DNA from: Acidobacteriota bacterium
GTDB taxonomy: Bacteria; Acidobacteriota; Vicinamibacteria; Vicinamibacterales; UBA2999
Assembly (NCBI GenBank): GCA_022842985.1
Contig: JALHON010000016.1
Location: 1 to 34,162, forward strand
DNA length: 34,162 nt
Direction: 5' to 3'
The notes under the pieces were generated by a model. It ran no database searches, was not told where the DNA came from, and saw nothing but the letters and a program-made list of their open reading frames with translations. Numbering within the stretch: position 1 is the stretch's first letter; each line of letters begins with the position of its first letter. The translations under genes were made by a program, and so were the position numbers. Below are positions 1 through 10,656 of the stretch, one piece after another.

Positions 1-486
1 CTGCGCCGCGGGCATGCCGGACGCGCCGAGGTGGTGGCCATCGACGAGCACGCGCCGCTGCCCTTCGCGCCGGTCTTCGACGTGGTGGCGGTGGACGCGC
101 CCTGCAGCGGCCTCGGCACGCTCCGCCGCGACCCCGACATCAAGTGGCGGCGCCTGCCCGACGACCTGCGCCGCTTCCAGGCGCGCCAGGTCGACCTGCT
201 GACCCGCGCGGCGGCCGTGGTCGCGCCCGGCGGCGCGCTCGTGTATACGACCTGTTCCACCGAGCCCGAGGAGAACATCGACGTCGTGACGCAGGTGCTC
301 TCCGCCGCGCCCGAGTTCACCCTGCAGCGCGCCGACAGCGGCCCCGACGGCCGCGTCCTGACGCCGTTCATCGACGCCAACGGCTGTCTGCGCACCCATC
401 CCGCGCGGCACGCACTCGAAGGGTACTTCGGGGCCATGCTCGTGCGGCGGGCCGATGGACCTCCCCCGGCGCCTGTTGTACAGTGA
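1..486 (+). CDS. rsmB: 16S rRNA (cytosine-C5) methyltransferase RsmB, 3' part
   Basis: This is the C-terminal 161 residues of an RsmB/Sun-type enzyme, which methylates C967 of 16S rRNA with S-adenosylmethionine; the 5' part lies before the window. The reading frame is open from base 1. Two family signatures are visible: DAPCSGLGTLRRDP near residue 31 (motif IV, with the release cysteine) and TTCSTEPEEN near residue 84 (motif VI, with the nucleophilic cysteine). The tail carries the expected THPARHALEGYFGAML ending. The next gene starts 10 bases after the stop, so it is probably cotranscribed with the PASTA gene and rpe. NOP2/Sun family identity is secure. Assignment to RsmB rather than another cytosine-C5 RNA methyltransferase rests on the absence of extra C-terminal domains and on the rpe neighbourhood. 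Confidence 0.9.
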   Translation: MRRGHAGRAEVVAIDEHAPLPFAPVFDVVAVDAPCSGLGTLRRDPDIKWRRLPDDLRRFQARQVDLLTRAAAVVAPGGALVYTTCSTEPEENIDVVTQVLSAAPEFTLQRADSGPDGRVLTPFIDANGCLRTHPARHALEGYFGAMLVRRADGPPPAPVVQ

Positions 487-496
487 TCGGTCGCAC

Positions 497-1219
497 ATGC
501 CCTTGAGAACGCGTGTGTGGACGGCCGGGCGGCTCCTGCTCATCGCGGGCGGCCTCGCCGCCACCTACCTCGTGTTTGCCGCCATCGCCGTGCGTGTCGC
601 CGTACGGGCGCGCGACGTCGTCGTGCCCGATGTCACGGGCGCGACCGTGCGCGATGCCTCGGCACGGCTCGCCCAGGACGATCTCATCGTGCGCGTGGAT
701 CCCGTGGAGCGGCCGAGTACGGATGTGGCCGCCGGCTACGTGCTCGGTCAGGACCCGCGGCCCGGCACCTCGTCGCGCCGTCAGCGCACGGTCCGCGTCT
801 GGCTCTCGGCCGGTCCGCGGGTCGCCTACATGCCGCAGCTCGTCGGCGAATCCGAACGCAGTGCCACCATCCGCCTGTCGCAGGAAGGCCTCGACGCGCC
901 GGTCGTGGCCGAAATCCGCTCCGTGGACTTCGCGGCCGACCAGATCGTGGCGCAGGAGCCGCCCGCCGGCCGTCCGGCGGCCTCCGTGCAGCTGCTCGTC
1001 AGCCGTGGCGCCGAGGTCTCGGCCTACGTCATGCCGGATCTCATCGGTCTCAGCGGTGACGCGGCGGCCGCGGTACTGCGGCAACAGGGTTTCCGTGTGA
1101 GCTTCGTGGCGCGGCAGACCGCAAGCGGCCTGCCGGCCGGCCTCATCGTGCGGCAGACCCCGGCGGGCGGCTACCAGGTGCAGCCGGGCGCCGCGATTTC
1201 CCTGGAGGTGGCCCAGTGA
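497..1219 (+). CDS. Membrane-anchored protein with three PASTA domains, no kinase
   Basis: The protein has 240 residues: a short basic N-terminus, one membrane segment at about residues 10-32 and three successive PASTA domains (about 40-105, 106-171 and 172-240). Each contains the usual pattern of a VPDVTG or MPDLIG-like start and a QDPRPG or QEPPAG-like turn. PASTA domains bind muropeptides or beta-lactams in Ser/Thr kinases and penicillin-binding proteins. Here no kinase or transpeptidase domain is present. With an N-in anchor the repeats would face the periplasm. An in-frame ATG at 455 lies inside rsmB; the ATG at 497, just after the rsmB stop, is preferred because it gives a normal anchor. 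The stop overlaps the rpe GTG start. A role in sensing peptidoglycan is inference. Confidence 0.85.
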   Translation: MPLRTRVWTAGRLLLIAGGLAATYLVFAAIAVRVAVRARDVVVPDVTGATVRDASARLAQDDLIVRVDPVERPSTDVAAGYVLGQDPRPGTSSRRQRTVRVWLSAGPRVAYMPQLVGESERSATIRLSQEGLDAPVVAEIRSVDFAADQIVAQEPPAGRPAASVQLLVSRGAEVSAYVMPDLIGLSGDAAAAVLRQQGFRVSFVARQTASGLPAGLIVRQTPAGGYQVQPGAAISLEVAQ

Positions 1220-1884
1220 GCGTACGCATTGCCCCGTCGATTCTGTCGGCCGACTTCGCCCACCTCGGCCGCGACATCGCGGCGGCGGAAGCCGGCGGCG
1301 CCGACCTCATCCACGTGGACGTGATGGACGGGCATTTCGTGCCGAACCTGACGCTCGGACCGCCCGTCATCACGGCCGTGAAACGGGTGGCGACGCGGCC
1401 GCTCGACGTCCACCTCATGATCAGCAACCCGGACCCGTATCTCAAGGCCTACGTGGACGCCGGCGCCTCGCTGCTCTCGGTGCACGTGGAAGTGCTGCCG
1501 CACCTGCACCGCACGATTGCCGCGATCAAGGAACTGGGCGCACAGGCGGGCGTGGTCCTGAACCCGTCCACGCCGGTCTCGGCGCTCGTCGAGATCGCCG
1601 CGGATGTGGATTTCGTGCTCGTGATGTCGGTGAATCCCGGTTTCGGCGGCCAGTCGTTCATCCCTCGCGCCCTGCACAAGATCCGCGCCGTGCGGGACCT
1701 GCTGGCGCAGGCCGGCAGCCGCGCCTTCATCGAAGTGGACGGCGGTGTGGACCTGACGAACATCCGCGCCGTGGCCGAGGCGGGCGCGAGTGTCATCGTC
1801 GCCGGCAACGCCGTCTACGGCCAGCCCGACGCCGCAGCCGCCGTGCGGGCGCTGCGCGATGCCGCGAACGGACCCGTCGCATGA
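1216..1884 (+). CDS. rpe: Ribulose-phosphate 3-epimerase
   Basis: This enzyme interconverts D-ribulose 5-phosphate and D-xylulose 5-phosphate in the cytosolic pentose phosphate pathway. The 222-residue length is typical. The TIM-barrel family residues are present: S8 in APSILSADF, H33, D35 and D38 in HVDVMDGHFVPN, H66 in DVHLMI, the VNPGFGGQ phosphate loop near residue 139 and D175 in EVDGGVD. The GTG start overlaps the stop of the PASTA gene (GTGA), and the stop overlaps the next ATG (ATGA), so translation along the cluster is probably coupled. Confidence 0.96.
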   Translation: MSVRIAPSILSADFAHLGRDIAAAEAGGADLIHVDVMDGHFVPNLTLGPPVITAVKRVATRPLDVHLMISNPDPYLKAYVDAGASLLSVHVEVLPHLHRTIAAIKELGAQAGVVLNPSTPVSALVEIAADVDFVLVMSVNPGFGGQSFIPRALHKIRAVRDLLAQAGSRAFIEVDGGVDLTNIRAVAEAGASVIVAGNAVYGQPDAAAAVRALRDAANGPVA

Positions 1885-2291
1885 CGGCCGGCGCGCCGTC
1901 CAGGCGGCAGAGCGTCAGCACCGTGCGCGTTCGCTACGCGGAGACGGACCAGATGGGCGTGGCCTATCACGCCAACTACTTCGTGTGGTTCGAGGTCGGG
2001 CGCACCGACTGGCTGCGCACGTTCGGCGTGACCTACCGCGAGCTCGAAGCCGAGGGCTTCCTCCTGCCGGTCATCGAGGCTCACTGCGAGTACACGACCT
2101 CAGCGCGTTACGATGACGAACTGCGCATCACGTCCACGGCCCGTCTGGTGTCGGCCGTGCGTGTCGCGTTCGACTACGAGATCACGGGGCCGTCGGCGAC
2201 TATCGCCACCGGCCATACCGTACACGCGACGCTCGACCGGCAGGGCCGGCCGGTGCGCGTGCCGGCACGGATCAAGGAGCTCTTGCGATGA
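1881..2291 (+). CDS. YbgC/FadM-type acyl-CoA thioesterase (hotdog fold)
   Basis: This 136-residue protein belongs to the 4-hydroxybenzoyl-CoA thioesterase-like hotdog group. The signature RYAETDQMGVAYHANYF spans residues 18-34 and contains the catalytic Asp (D23) and the following H-x-N-Y turn. Such enzymes hydrolyse acyl-CoA or acyl-ACP thioesters; the substrate here cannot be read from sequence. It starts at an ATG overlapping the rpe stop and its own stop overlaps the ATG of the epimerase gene. It is not next to tol-pal genes, so a YbgC role in phospholipid metabolism is not supported by context. Confidence 0.87.
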   Translation: MTAGAPSRRQSVSTVRVRYAETDQMGVAYHANYFVWFEVGRTDWLRTFGVTYRELEAEGFLLPVIEAHCEYTTSARYDDELRITSTARLVSAVRVAFDYEITGPSATIATGHTVHATLDRQGRPVRVPARIKELLR

Positions 2292-3223
2292 AGGCACTGA
2301 TAACGGGCGGCGCGGGCTTCGTCGGCTCGCACCTGAGCGAGCGCCTGCTCGCCCAGGGCGCCGAGGTGGTGGCGCTCGACTGCTTCACCGACTACTACCC
2401 GCGTCCGCTCAAGGAGGCCAACGTCGCGAGCCTCCGCGGACGCCCCGGGTACCGGCTGGTCGAGGCGGCCATCAAGGACGCGGACCTTGCCACCCTGCTC
2501 GATGGCGTGACCCATGTCTTCCACCTGGCGGCTCAGGCGGGCGTGCGCAAGAGCTGGGGCGCGGATTTCAGGATCTACACCGAGCTCAACATCGACGCCA
2601 CGCAGATCCTGCTCGAAGCGTGTGTCGGCCGGCCCATCGAAAAGGTCGTCTACGCCTCCAGTTCATCGGTGTACGGCGACCTCGTGGCGATGCCGATGCG
2701 TGAAGACGCCCTGCCGCAGCCGGTGTCGCCGTACGGCGTCTCGAAGCTCTCGGCCGAGCAGCTCTGCTATCTGTACTACTCGAACTTCGGTGTGCCCACC
2801 GTGGCGCTGCGCTACTTCACGGTCTACGGGCCCCGCCAGCGGCCTGACATGGGGTTCAACCGGTTCTTCTCGGCCGTCCTCGCCGGCCGCCCCGTCGTCC
2901 AATATGGTGATGGCCTGCAGACGCGCGACTTCACCTTCGTGGCCGACGCCGCGCGGGCCACGGCCGACGCCGGCCTGCGTGGGGTGCCCGGCCGCGTCTA
3001 CAATATCGGTGGGGGCTCGCGAGTGACCCTGCTCGAGGTCTTCGACCTCATCGGAAAGGTGTCCGGCCGGCCCGTGCTCATCGACCACCAGCCGCCACAG
3101 AAGGGCGACATGCGGGACACTTACGCCGACACCACCCTGGCGCGCGCCGACCTCGGCTTTGCGCCTTCGGTCACGCTCGAACAGGGCCTGACCGCCATGC
3201 ACCAATGGTTCCTGACCCGATGA
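2288..3223 (+). CDS. NAD-dependent sugar-nucleotide epimerase/dehydratase (extended SDR)
   Basis: The protein has 311 residues and a cytosolic extended-SDR architecture. The Rossmann NAD-binding motif is TGGAGFVGSH (residues 6-15). Ser126 in the SSSVYG strand and the Y149-x3-K153 pair (PYGVSK) form the catalytic site. RYFTVYGPRQRPDM and the later YNIGGG match the UDP-glucose 4-epimerase and UDP-glucuronate 4-epimerase group. The exact substrate is uncertain. Its partners for surface polysaccharide synthesis may be the nucleotidyltransferase and phosphohexomutase at 5641-8060. The ATG overlaps the previous stop and the stop overlaps the bamD ATG. Confidence 0.88.
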   Translation: MKALITGGAGFVGSHLSERLLAQGAEVVALDCFTDYYPRPLKEANVASLRGRPGYRLVEAAIKDADLATLLDGVTHVFHLAAQAGVRKSWGADFRIYTELNIDATQILLEACVGRPIEKVVYASSSSVYGDLVAMPMREDALPQPVSPYGVSKLSAEQLCYLYYSNFGVPTVALRYFTVYGPRQRPDMGFNRFFSAVLAGRPVVQYGDGLQTRDFTFVADAARATADAGLRGVPGRVYNIGGGSRVTLLEVFDLIGKVSGRPVLIDHQPPQKGDMRDTYADTTLARADLGFAPSVTLEQGLTAMHQWFLTR

Positions 3224-4020
3224 TTCGCTGCACACGATTGCTGGCGGTGACACTGGCGGCGGCGCTCCTCGCGGCGGGGTGCGGCGCGCAGCGCAATGCG
3301 GTGCCGCCGGCCAGCGCCCAGGCCGACCAGTTCCTCTTCGAGCGCGGCACGGCCGCGTTCAAGGAGAAGAAGTGGCTGCAGGCGCGCGAGTACTTCCGGC
3401 AGATCGTCGACAACTACCCGCAGAGCACCTACCGGCCCGACGCCAAGCTCGCCGTGGGCGACACCTACATCGGCGAACACTCGGTCGAAGCGCTGATGCT
3501 CGGCGTGAACGAGTTCCGTGAGTTCCTGACGTTCTACCCCACGAGCGCCCGTGCCGATTACGCGCAGTACCGGCTGGCGACCGCGCTCGCCGAACAGATG
3601 CTCGCGGCCGAGCGCGACCAGTCGAACACGCGCGAGGTCATCAAGGAGATGCAGGTCTTCTTCGACCGCTATCCGAACAGCGCGCTCATGCCGGAGGCGA
3701 AGGCGCTCATGCGCCGGGCCAAGGACCGGCTGAGCGAGGCCGGCTACCGCGTGGGCTTCTACTACTTCCGCTCGAAGTGGTATCCGGGGGCCATCGATCG
3801 CTTCAAGGAAGTGCTCGCGGCCGATCCCGAGTTCACGAATCGCGACGCCGTCTACTACCACCTGGCCGAATCGTTGCTTAGGGTAGGCACCGAGGCTGCG
3901 AAGGCCGAGGCGTTGCCGTACTTCGAACGACTTCTGAAAGAGTTCGAACAAAGTTCGTACCTGCAGTTGGCGCGCCGTCGGGTCGAAGAACTGAAAGGGG
4001 CCACGGGAGCCCAGAGGTAG
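3220..4020 (+). CDS. bamD: Outer membrane assembly lipoprotein BamD
   Basis: This 266-residue lipoprotein carries a signal peptide ending in LLAAGC, with Cys21 as the lipidation site, followed by tetratricopeptide repeats. FERGTAAFKEKKWLQAREYF, DNYPQSTYRPDAKLAVGDTY and later helices fit the five-TPR outer membrane lipoprotein (YfiO/BamD) family. BamD works with BamA in inserting beta-barrel proteins. An in-frame ATG at 3205 exists, but the ATG at 3220 overlaps the epimerase stop (ATGA) and puts the hydrophobic segment at the N-terminus, so it is preferred. A different TPR lipoprotein such as a YbgF/CpoB relative is less likely given the length and the family-type repeats. Confidence 0.85.
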   Translation: MIRCTRLLAVTLAAALLAAGCGAQRNAVPPASAQADQFLFERGTAAFKEKKWLQAREYFRQIVDNYPQSTYRPDAKLAVGDTYIGEHSVEALMLGVNEFREFLTFYPTSARADYAQYRLATALAEQMLAAERDQSNTREVIKEMQVFFDRYPNSALMPEAKALMRRAKDRLSEAGYRVGFYYFRSKWYPGAIDRFKEVLAADPEFTNRDAVYYHLAESLLRVGTEAAKAEALPYFERLLKEFEQSSYLQLARRRVEELKGATGAQR

Positions 4021-4025
4021 ACCCT

Positions 4026-4808
4026 ATGCGTCGAGTCGCGTTGCTGTGTGCAGTTCTGGTCGGGTTGGGAACGTCGGTGGCCGCGGCCCAGGAGCCCCTG
4101 CCGCCCGGCGCCTTCGGCGCCCTCGGCATGTATCCCAAGCGGCTCAGCTGCTCCGACGTGCCGACCTACAGCGCGCCGCGGCCGGTCCACCGTCTCGCCG
4201 CAGCCCACGAGAGCGACGCCAAGCTGCGCCGCGCCTACGCCAATCCCGACACCCTGATGATTCCTGGTGGCACCGGCGTCGGCCTGCAGGTGGGCCAGCA
4301 GTACTTCGTGCGCCGCCTGCTGCCGTCGCCGAACCGCCAGAAGCCGTCCACCTCCGAAGTCGGCATGGTGCACACCGCCGGCTGGATCACGATCATCGGC
4401 TCCGACGAGTTCGCGGCGCTCGCCCGCATCGACCACGCGTGCGACGGATTCCTCAAGGGCGATTTCCTCGAGCCGTTCACGGCCACCGCCATGCCCACCG
4501 CCATCGCCGCGCCCGGCGAGCCGAGGTTCGACGACATGGGCCGCCTGCTCTTCGGCAACGACGGCCGCCGCTCCTTCGCCAACGGTGACACGATCGTCAT
4601 CAACCGCGGTGCGCGGCACGGCATCACCGCCGGCGCGCGCCTGGCCATCTATCGCGACGTGAAGTCTGGCGGGCCGCTCGTGCCCGTGGGCCAGGCCATC
4701 GTGCTGACGGTGGGTGAAGATACCGCAACGGTCATCGCCGACCGCGTCCGCGGCGCCCTCACCGCCGGCGACTGGGTAGGGGTGCAGAGCGGCGCTTCGC
4801 GCCCCTAG
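4026..4808 (+). CDS. Exported protein of unknown function
   Basis: The 260-residue product has a signal peptide (about residues 1-21, ending AAAQE) and no recognisable catalytic motif. The C-terminal part, roughly residues 180-255 (GDTIVINRGARHGITAGARLAIYR, then VGQAIVLTVGEDTATVI and LTAGDWVG), resembles the small beta-barrel surface modules with a G-x(2)-G-x(2)-AGARL-like turn seen in flagellar FlgT C-terminal and some outer-membrane-associated proteins; this likeness is weak. A GAGGT ribosome-binding site overlapping the bamD end precedes the ATG, so the gene is probably the last in the rsmB-bamD run. Periplasmic or outer-membrane location is inferred. Confidence 0.72.
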   Translation: MRRVALLCAVLVGLGTSVAAAQEPLPPGAFGALGMYPKRLSCSDVPTYSAPRPVHRLAAAHESDAKLRRAYANPDTLMIPGGTGVGLQVGQQYFVRRLLPSPNRQKPSTSEVGMVHTAGWITIIGSDEFAALARIDHACDGFLKGDFLEPFTATAMPTAIAAPGEPRFDDMGRLLFGNDGRRSFANGDTIVINRGARHGITAGARLAIYRDVKSGGPLVPVGQAIVLTVGEDTATVIADRVRGALTAGDWVGVQSGASRP

Positions 4809-4809
4809 A

Positions 4810-4917
4810 GATCTCGTGATCGGCTGATCGCGTGATCGGGCGACCTTGACACCTGAGATCTGCAGATCTCGCGTGTCTTCAGATCACCCGATCACAAGAT
4901 CACAAGATCACAAGATC
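4810..4917. repeat. GATC-rich tract with 8-bp tandem repeat and inverted repeat
   Basis: Eleven GATC tetranucleotides occur in 108 bases between two convergent genes. GATCACAA is repeated three times in tandem (4890-4897, 4898-4905, 4906-4913) and runs into AGATCTCA at the pgsA stop. GTGATCGGG at 4832-4840 is the exact reverse complement of CCCGATCAC at 4887-4895, so the tract can form a long hairpin between the convergent genes. It may act as a terminator or simply be an expanded simple repeat; no T-run follows the stem. Confidence 0.8.
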
Positions 4918-5541
4918 TCAAGCCACTCCCGATCGCTTCTGCTCGCGTTTCGCCTTTGCCGCTGCGAAGTCGCCGGGCGCGCCGCCCACCTGATTCATCG
5001 CCCGTCCGACCCGCCAGAAGTAATCGAGCGCGGACCCGAGCGCCGTCGCCATCACCAGCCAGAGCGCCAGCTTGCCGAGCTGCAGGAGCAGCGGGAAGCG
5101 CTCCCAGCCAAGCAGCAGGAGCAGCACGGCCACGACCTGCGTGACCATCTTCAGCTTGCCGAGCGGTGAGGCCGGCACGATGAGGCCGCGGGAGAAGGCC
5201 AGACTCCGCAGCCCGGTGACGGCGAACTCGCGGCCGATGATGACGGCCACCATCCACGCCGGCGCCAGCTCGAGCTGCACGAGCGAGACGAGCGTGGCCG
5301 AGATGAGCAACTTGTCGGCGATCGGGTCGAGCACCTGCCCCACCCACGTGATCTGCTGGCGGCGCCGCGCCAGGTAACCGTCGAGCCAGTCGGTGAGCGA
5401 CGCCAGGCCGAAGATGGCCGCCGCCACGAACTCGACGTGGATGCCGGCCACGGCCCGCCCCTCGAACTTCGTGAGCAGCACGACCACGAGCAGCGGCACC
5501 AGGAAGATGCGGATGACCGTCAGCGTGTTGGGCAGATTCAT
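4918..5541 (-). CDS. pgsA: CDP-diacylglycerol-glycerol-3-phosphate 3-phosphatidyltransferase
   Basis: PgsA makes phosphatidylglycerophosphate from CDP-diacylglycerol and glycerol 3-phosphate at the inner membrane, the committed step to phosphatidylglycerol and cardiolipin. The 207-residue protein starts MNLPNTLTVIRI, typical of PgsA, has several hydrophobic segments, and carries the CDP-alcohol phosphotransferase signature D51-x2-D54-G-x2-A-R-x8-G68-x3-D72-x3-D76. The tail is basic and variable. It is transcribed alone, convergent with the exported-protein gene and divergent from the nucleotidyltransferase gene. The only likely alternative within the family is phosphatidylserine synthase, which the N-terminus argues against. 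Confidence 0.9.
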   Translation of the reverse strand: MNLPNTLTVIRIFLVPLLVVVLLTKFEGRAVAGIHVEFVAAAIFGLASLTDWLDGYLARRRQQITWVGQVLDPIADKLLISATLVSLVQLELAPAWMVAVIIGREFAVTGLRSLAFSRGLIVPASPLGKLKMVTQVVAVLLLLLGWERFPLLLQLGKLALWLVMATALGSALDYFWRVGRAMNQVGGAPGDFAAAKAKREQKRSGVA

Positions 5542-5623
5542 TGGCGGGACGGCCTTGTGGGCGCGATTCTACCCTCGCCTCCCGGCCCTGACAACCGGCC
5601 GGCGCCTGCCCAAACGCCTCGTG

Positions 5624-5629
5624 TATCAT
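5624..5629 (+). promoter_or_regulatory. Candidate -10 box of the nucleotidyltransferase gene
   Basis: TATCAT lies 11 bases before the ATG at 5641 and there is no Shine-Dalgarno-like sequence between them. No clear -35 is seen. If used, the message would have a leader of only a few bases. Confidence 0.35.
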
Positions 5630-5640
5630 CAAGTGTTCCC

Positions 5641-6696
5641 ATGAAAGCCATCCTGCTGGCCGGCGGCAAGGGCACGCGACTGCGCCCCCTCACGCTGCAC
5701 ACGCCCAAACCCATCGTTCCCATCTTCGACCGGCCGTTCCTGAGCTACCAGATCGGGCTGCTCAAGCAACTCCCCGAGATCGACGAAGTCATCCTCAGCC
5801 TCAACTACCAGCCCCGCCGTCTCGAAGAGACCTTCGGCGACGGGTCCGGCCTCGGCATGCGGCTCCGCTACGTGGTGGAACCCTCGCCGCTCGGCACCGG
5901 CGGCGCCATCAAGTACGCCGCGAAGGGCATCGACGACACCATCGTGGTCTTCAACGGCGACGTGATGACCTCGGTGGACGTCGCGGCCGTGGTCGCCCTG
6001 CACAAGGCGCGCAAGGCCAAGGCCACGATCGTGCTCACGCCGGTCGACAACCCGACGGCCTATGGCCTCGTCGAGACCGACGCCGAGGGCAACGTGCGGC
6101 GCTTCCTCGAGAAGCCGAAGGCCGACGAGATCACCTGCGACACGATCAACGCCGGCATCTACGTGCTCGAACCCGACACGTTCGACCGGATCCCGAAGGA
6201 CACGCCGTATTCGATCGAGCGCGGCTACTTCCCGTCCCTCGTCGAACGCGGCGAGACCTTCGTGGCCTACGTCGAACGCGGCTACTGGATCGACATCGGC
6301 ACGCCGGAGAAGTACCGGGACGTGCACCGCGACATCTTCGACGGCCGCTGTCCGCTCGGGCCGGCCGGCATCAGCTCGGGGCAGCCGGTGGTGGCACCCG
6401 ATGCCAAGGTGGAACCAGGCGCGGTGCTCGAGGGCCCCTGCTTCCTCGACGCCGGCGTGGTCGTGAAGGCCGGCGCGAAGATCGGCCCGTACACGGTGCT
6501 CGGCCGCTCCGTGCTCGTCGAGGAGGATGCGCGCGTCGACGGCGCCATCGTCTGGCCGAACGCGCGCATCGGCCGCGATGCGGCGGTGGGCGCGGCCCTC
6601 GTGGGCCGCAGCTGCTACATCGGCAAGAACGCGGAGGTGGGCCCGCAGGCCATCCTCGGCGACAAGACCACGCTCTCCGATTTCACGAAAGCGTAA
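5641..6696 (+). CDS. Sugar-1-phosphate nucleotidyltransferase (probable mannose-1-phosphate guanylyltransferase)
   Basis: The 351-residue protein has an N-terminal nucleotidyltransferase domain beginning KAILLAGGKGTRLRPLT (residues 2-18), with the G-x-G-T-R-x-R-P-x-T pyrophosphorylase signature and the FNGDV metal-binding strand near residue 103. From about residue 245 on it has hexapeptide-type repeats (VVAPDAKVEPGAVLEGPCF and similar) that fold as a left-handed beta helix. This two-domain layout matches GDP-mannose pyrophosphorylases of the GMPPB/archaeal type, and the phosphohexomutase directly downstream supports the assignment because it would supply mannose 1-phosphate. Glucose-1-phosphate thymidylyl- or uridylyltransferase activity cannot be excluded. 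A longer upstream reading frame exists, but the ATG at 5641 fits the family start. Confidence 0.88.
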   Translation: MKAILLAGGKGTRLRPLTLHTPKPIVPIFDRPFLSYQIGLLKQLPEIDEVILSLNYQPRRLEETFGDGSGLGMRLRYVVEPSPLGTGGAIKYAAKGIDDTIVVFNGDVMTSVDVAAVVALHKARKAKATIVLTPVDNPTAYGLVETDAEGNVRRFLEKPKADEITCDTINAGIYVLEPDTFDRIPKDTPYSIERGYFPSLVERGETFVAYVERGYWIDIGTPEKYRDVHRDIFDGRCPLGPAGISSGQPVVAPDAKVEPGAVLEGPCFLDAGVVVKAGAKIGPYTVLGRSVLVEEDARVDGAIVWPNARIGRDAAVGAALVGRSCYIGKNAEVGPQAILGDKTTLSDFTKA

Positions 6697-6701
6697 GCCG
6701 C

Positions 6702-8060
6702 ATGACTCCGATCAACACCGAGATCTTCAAGGCCTACGACGTCCGCGGGCTCTACCCCGGCGAAGTCAACGAAGACACGTTCCACCTGCTCGGCCGCGCC
6801 TTCGCGGCGTTCCTCGGCCCGGGCACCGTGGCGGTCACGCGCGACATGCGCGTGTCGTCGCCGTCGCTCACGAAGGCCTTCATCGACGGCGTGACGCTGC
6901 AGGGCGTGGACGTGCACGACGGCGGCCTCGCCGGCACCGACATGATGTATTACGCCGTGGCGAGCGCCGGCCTCATGGGCGGCGCGCAGATCACGGCCTC
7001 GCACAACCCGAAGCAGTACAACGGCTGCAAGATGGTGAAGGCCGAAGCCTTCCCCCTCAGCGGCGAGTCGGGCATCCGCGAGATGAAGGAGATGCTGCTC
7101 ACGAATTCCCTGCCGGCGCCGTCCGCGCGCCGCGGCACCGTGACGCCGCTCGCCATCATGGCGCCCTACGTGGACCACGTGATGGGGTTCATCGATCCCA
7201 CGGTGATCCAGTCGTTCAACACCGTGCTCGATGCCGGCAGCGGCATTGCCGGACTGGTGGCGCCGCACCTGTTCGATCGCCTGCCCTGCCGCACGAAGAA
7301 GCTGTGCTTCGAGGTCGACGGCACGTTCCCGAACCACGAAGCCAACCCGCTGCTCGAGGAAAACCGCGAGGACATCACCGCGGAAGTCATCCGGCAGAAG
7401 GCGGATATCGGCATCGCCTGGGACGGTGACGCCGACCGCTGCTTCTTCATCGACGGCAGCGGCGAGTTCATCGCCGGCGACTTCATCACGGCGCTGCTCG
7501 CCGAGGCCGCGCTCATGAAGCAGCCTGGCTCGACCATCATCTACGACGTGCGCGCCAGCTACGCGGTGAAGGACACGGTGGCCCGCTACAACGGCCGCGC
7601 CCTCATGAACCGCGTCGGCCACGCCTTCATCAAGCGCCGCATGCGCGAGGAAGACGGCATCTTCGGCGGCGAAGTGACCGGGCACTACTACTTCAAGGAC
7701 AACTTCTACGCCGACAACGGCTTCATCCCGGCGCTGCTCATCCTCGAGCTGATGTCGCGCAAGGGCAAGTCGCTGCGCGACCTGCTGGCGCCGCTGCGTG
7801 AGCGGTACTTCATCTCCGGCGAGATCAACACCAAGGTCTCGAGCATGGCGGTCGTGCCCGAGAAGATCGAGCGCCTGGCGAAGGGATACGGCCACGGACA
7901 CGTCTATCGCCTCGACGGCATCTCAGTAGAGTTCGATGACTGGCACTTCAACGTGCGCGCCTCGAACACCGAGCCCCTGCTGCGCCTGAATCTCGAAGGC
8001 ACCACGCCCGAGATCATGGAGAAGCGCCGCGACGAGGTCCTGGACATCATTCGAGGGTAG
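6702..8060 (+). CDS. Phosphomannomutase/phosphoglucomutase
   Basis: This 452-residue cytosolic enzyme of the alpha-D-phosphohexomutase family interconverts hexose 6- and 1-phosphates. All four active-site loops are visible: the phosphoserine loop TASHNP (S100), the Mg-binding loop DGDADR (residues 241-246), the sugar-specificity loop GEVTGHYYF near residue 325 and the phosphate-binding loop [11 protein letters not shown] near residue 420. The start [12 protein letters not shown] is typical of the bacterial PMM/PGM group. It begins five bases after the nucleotidyltransferase stop, so the two probably form a GDP-mannose or NDP-glucose precursor operon for surface polysaccharide. Confidence 0.93.
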   Translation: MTPINTEIFKAYDVRGLYPGEVNEDTFHLLGRAFAAFLGPGTVAVTRDMRVSSPSLTKAFIDGVTLQGVDVHDGGLAGTDMMYYAVASAGLMGGAQITASHNPKQYNGCKMVKAEAFPLSGESGIREMKEMLLTNSLPAPSARRGTVTPLAIMAPYVDHVMGFIDPTVIQSFNTVLDAGSGIAGLVAPHLFDRLPCRTKKLCFEVDGTFPNHEANPLLEENREDITAEVIRQKADIGIAWDGDADRCFFIDGSGEFIAGDFITALLAEAALMKQPGSTIIYDVRASYAVKDTVARYNGRALMNRVGHAFIKRRMREEDGIFGGEVTGHYYFKDNFYADNGFIPALLILELMSRKGKSLRDLLAPLRERYFISGEINTKVSSMAVVPEKIERLAKGYGHGHVYRLDGISVEFDDWHFNVRASNTEPLLRLNLEGTTPEIMEKRRDEVLDIIRG

Positions 8061-8100
8061 GACCACCGCGCGGCGATCATCAGATCGCACGAGCCATACG

Positions 8101-10440
<2,340 letters not shown>

Positions 10441-10442
10441 GC

Positions 10443-10456
10443 CGGCCCGTGGGCCG
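10443..10456 (+). terminator. Possible GC hairpin after copA
   Basis: CGGCCC and GGGCCG form a near-perfect palindrome just after the copA stop. The loop is very short and no T-run follows, so termination is only a guess. Confidence 0.2.
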
Positions 10457-10515
10457 TGCTGCGTAGCCGTACGGGCCGCGTCGAAACGGCGTCTGCCGCG
10501 ATGCCGGAAGGAAGA

Positions 10516-10591
10516 TGGAGCGGGAGACGGGGATCGAACCCGCGACATTCAGCTTGGGAAGCTGACACTCTACCAACTGAGTTACTCCCGC
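10516..10591 (-). tRNA. tRNA-Gly (anticodon CCC)
   Basis: The reverse strand folds as a 76-nt cloverleaf. The acceptor stem is GCGGGAG pairing with CTCCCGC, the D arm is ACTC/GAGT, the anticodon stem is TCAGC/GCTGA with loop TTCCCAA (anticodon CCC), and the T arm contains GGTTCGATCC. The 3' CCA is encoded. It reads GGG codons, which are common in such a GC-rich genome. It lies downstream of the outer-membrane-like gene on the same strand. Confidence 0.96.
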
Positions 10592-10656
10592 TCAGTCGAG
10601 CCATTCTAGCACCCGGGCCGCGCCGGCTGGAACGGCCGCGGCCCGGCGGCACGCGG

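Noticed and set aside
455-496. PASTA protein start at 455 inside rsmB
   Set aside because: It adds 14 polar residues before the membrane anchor and would overlap rsmB by 32 bases; the ATG at 497 is more natural.
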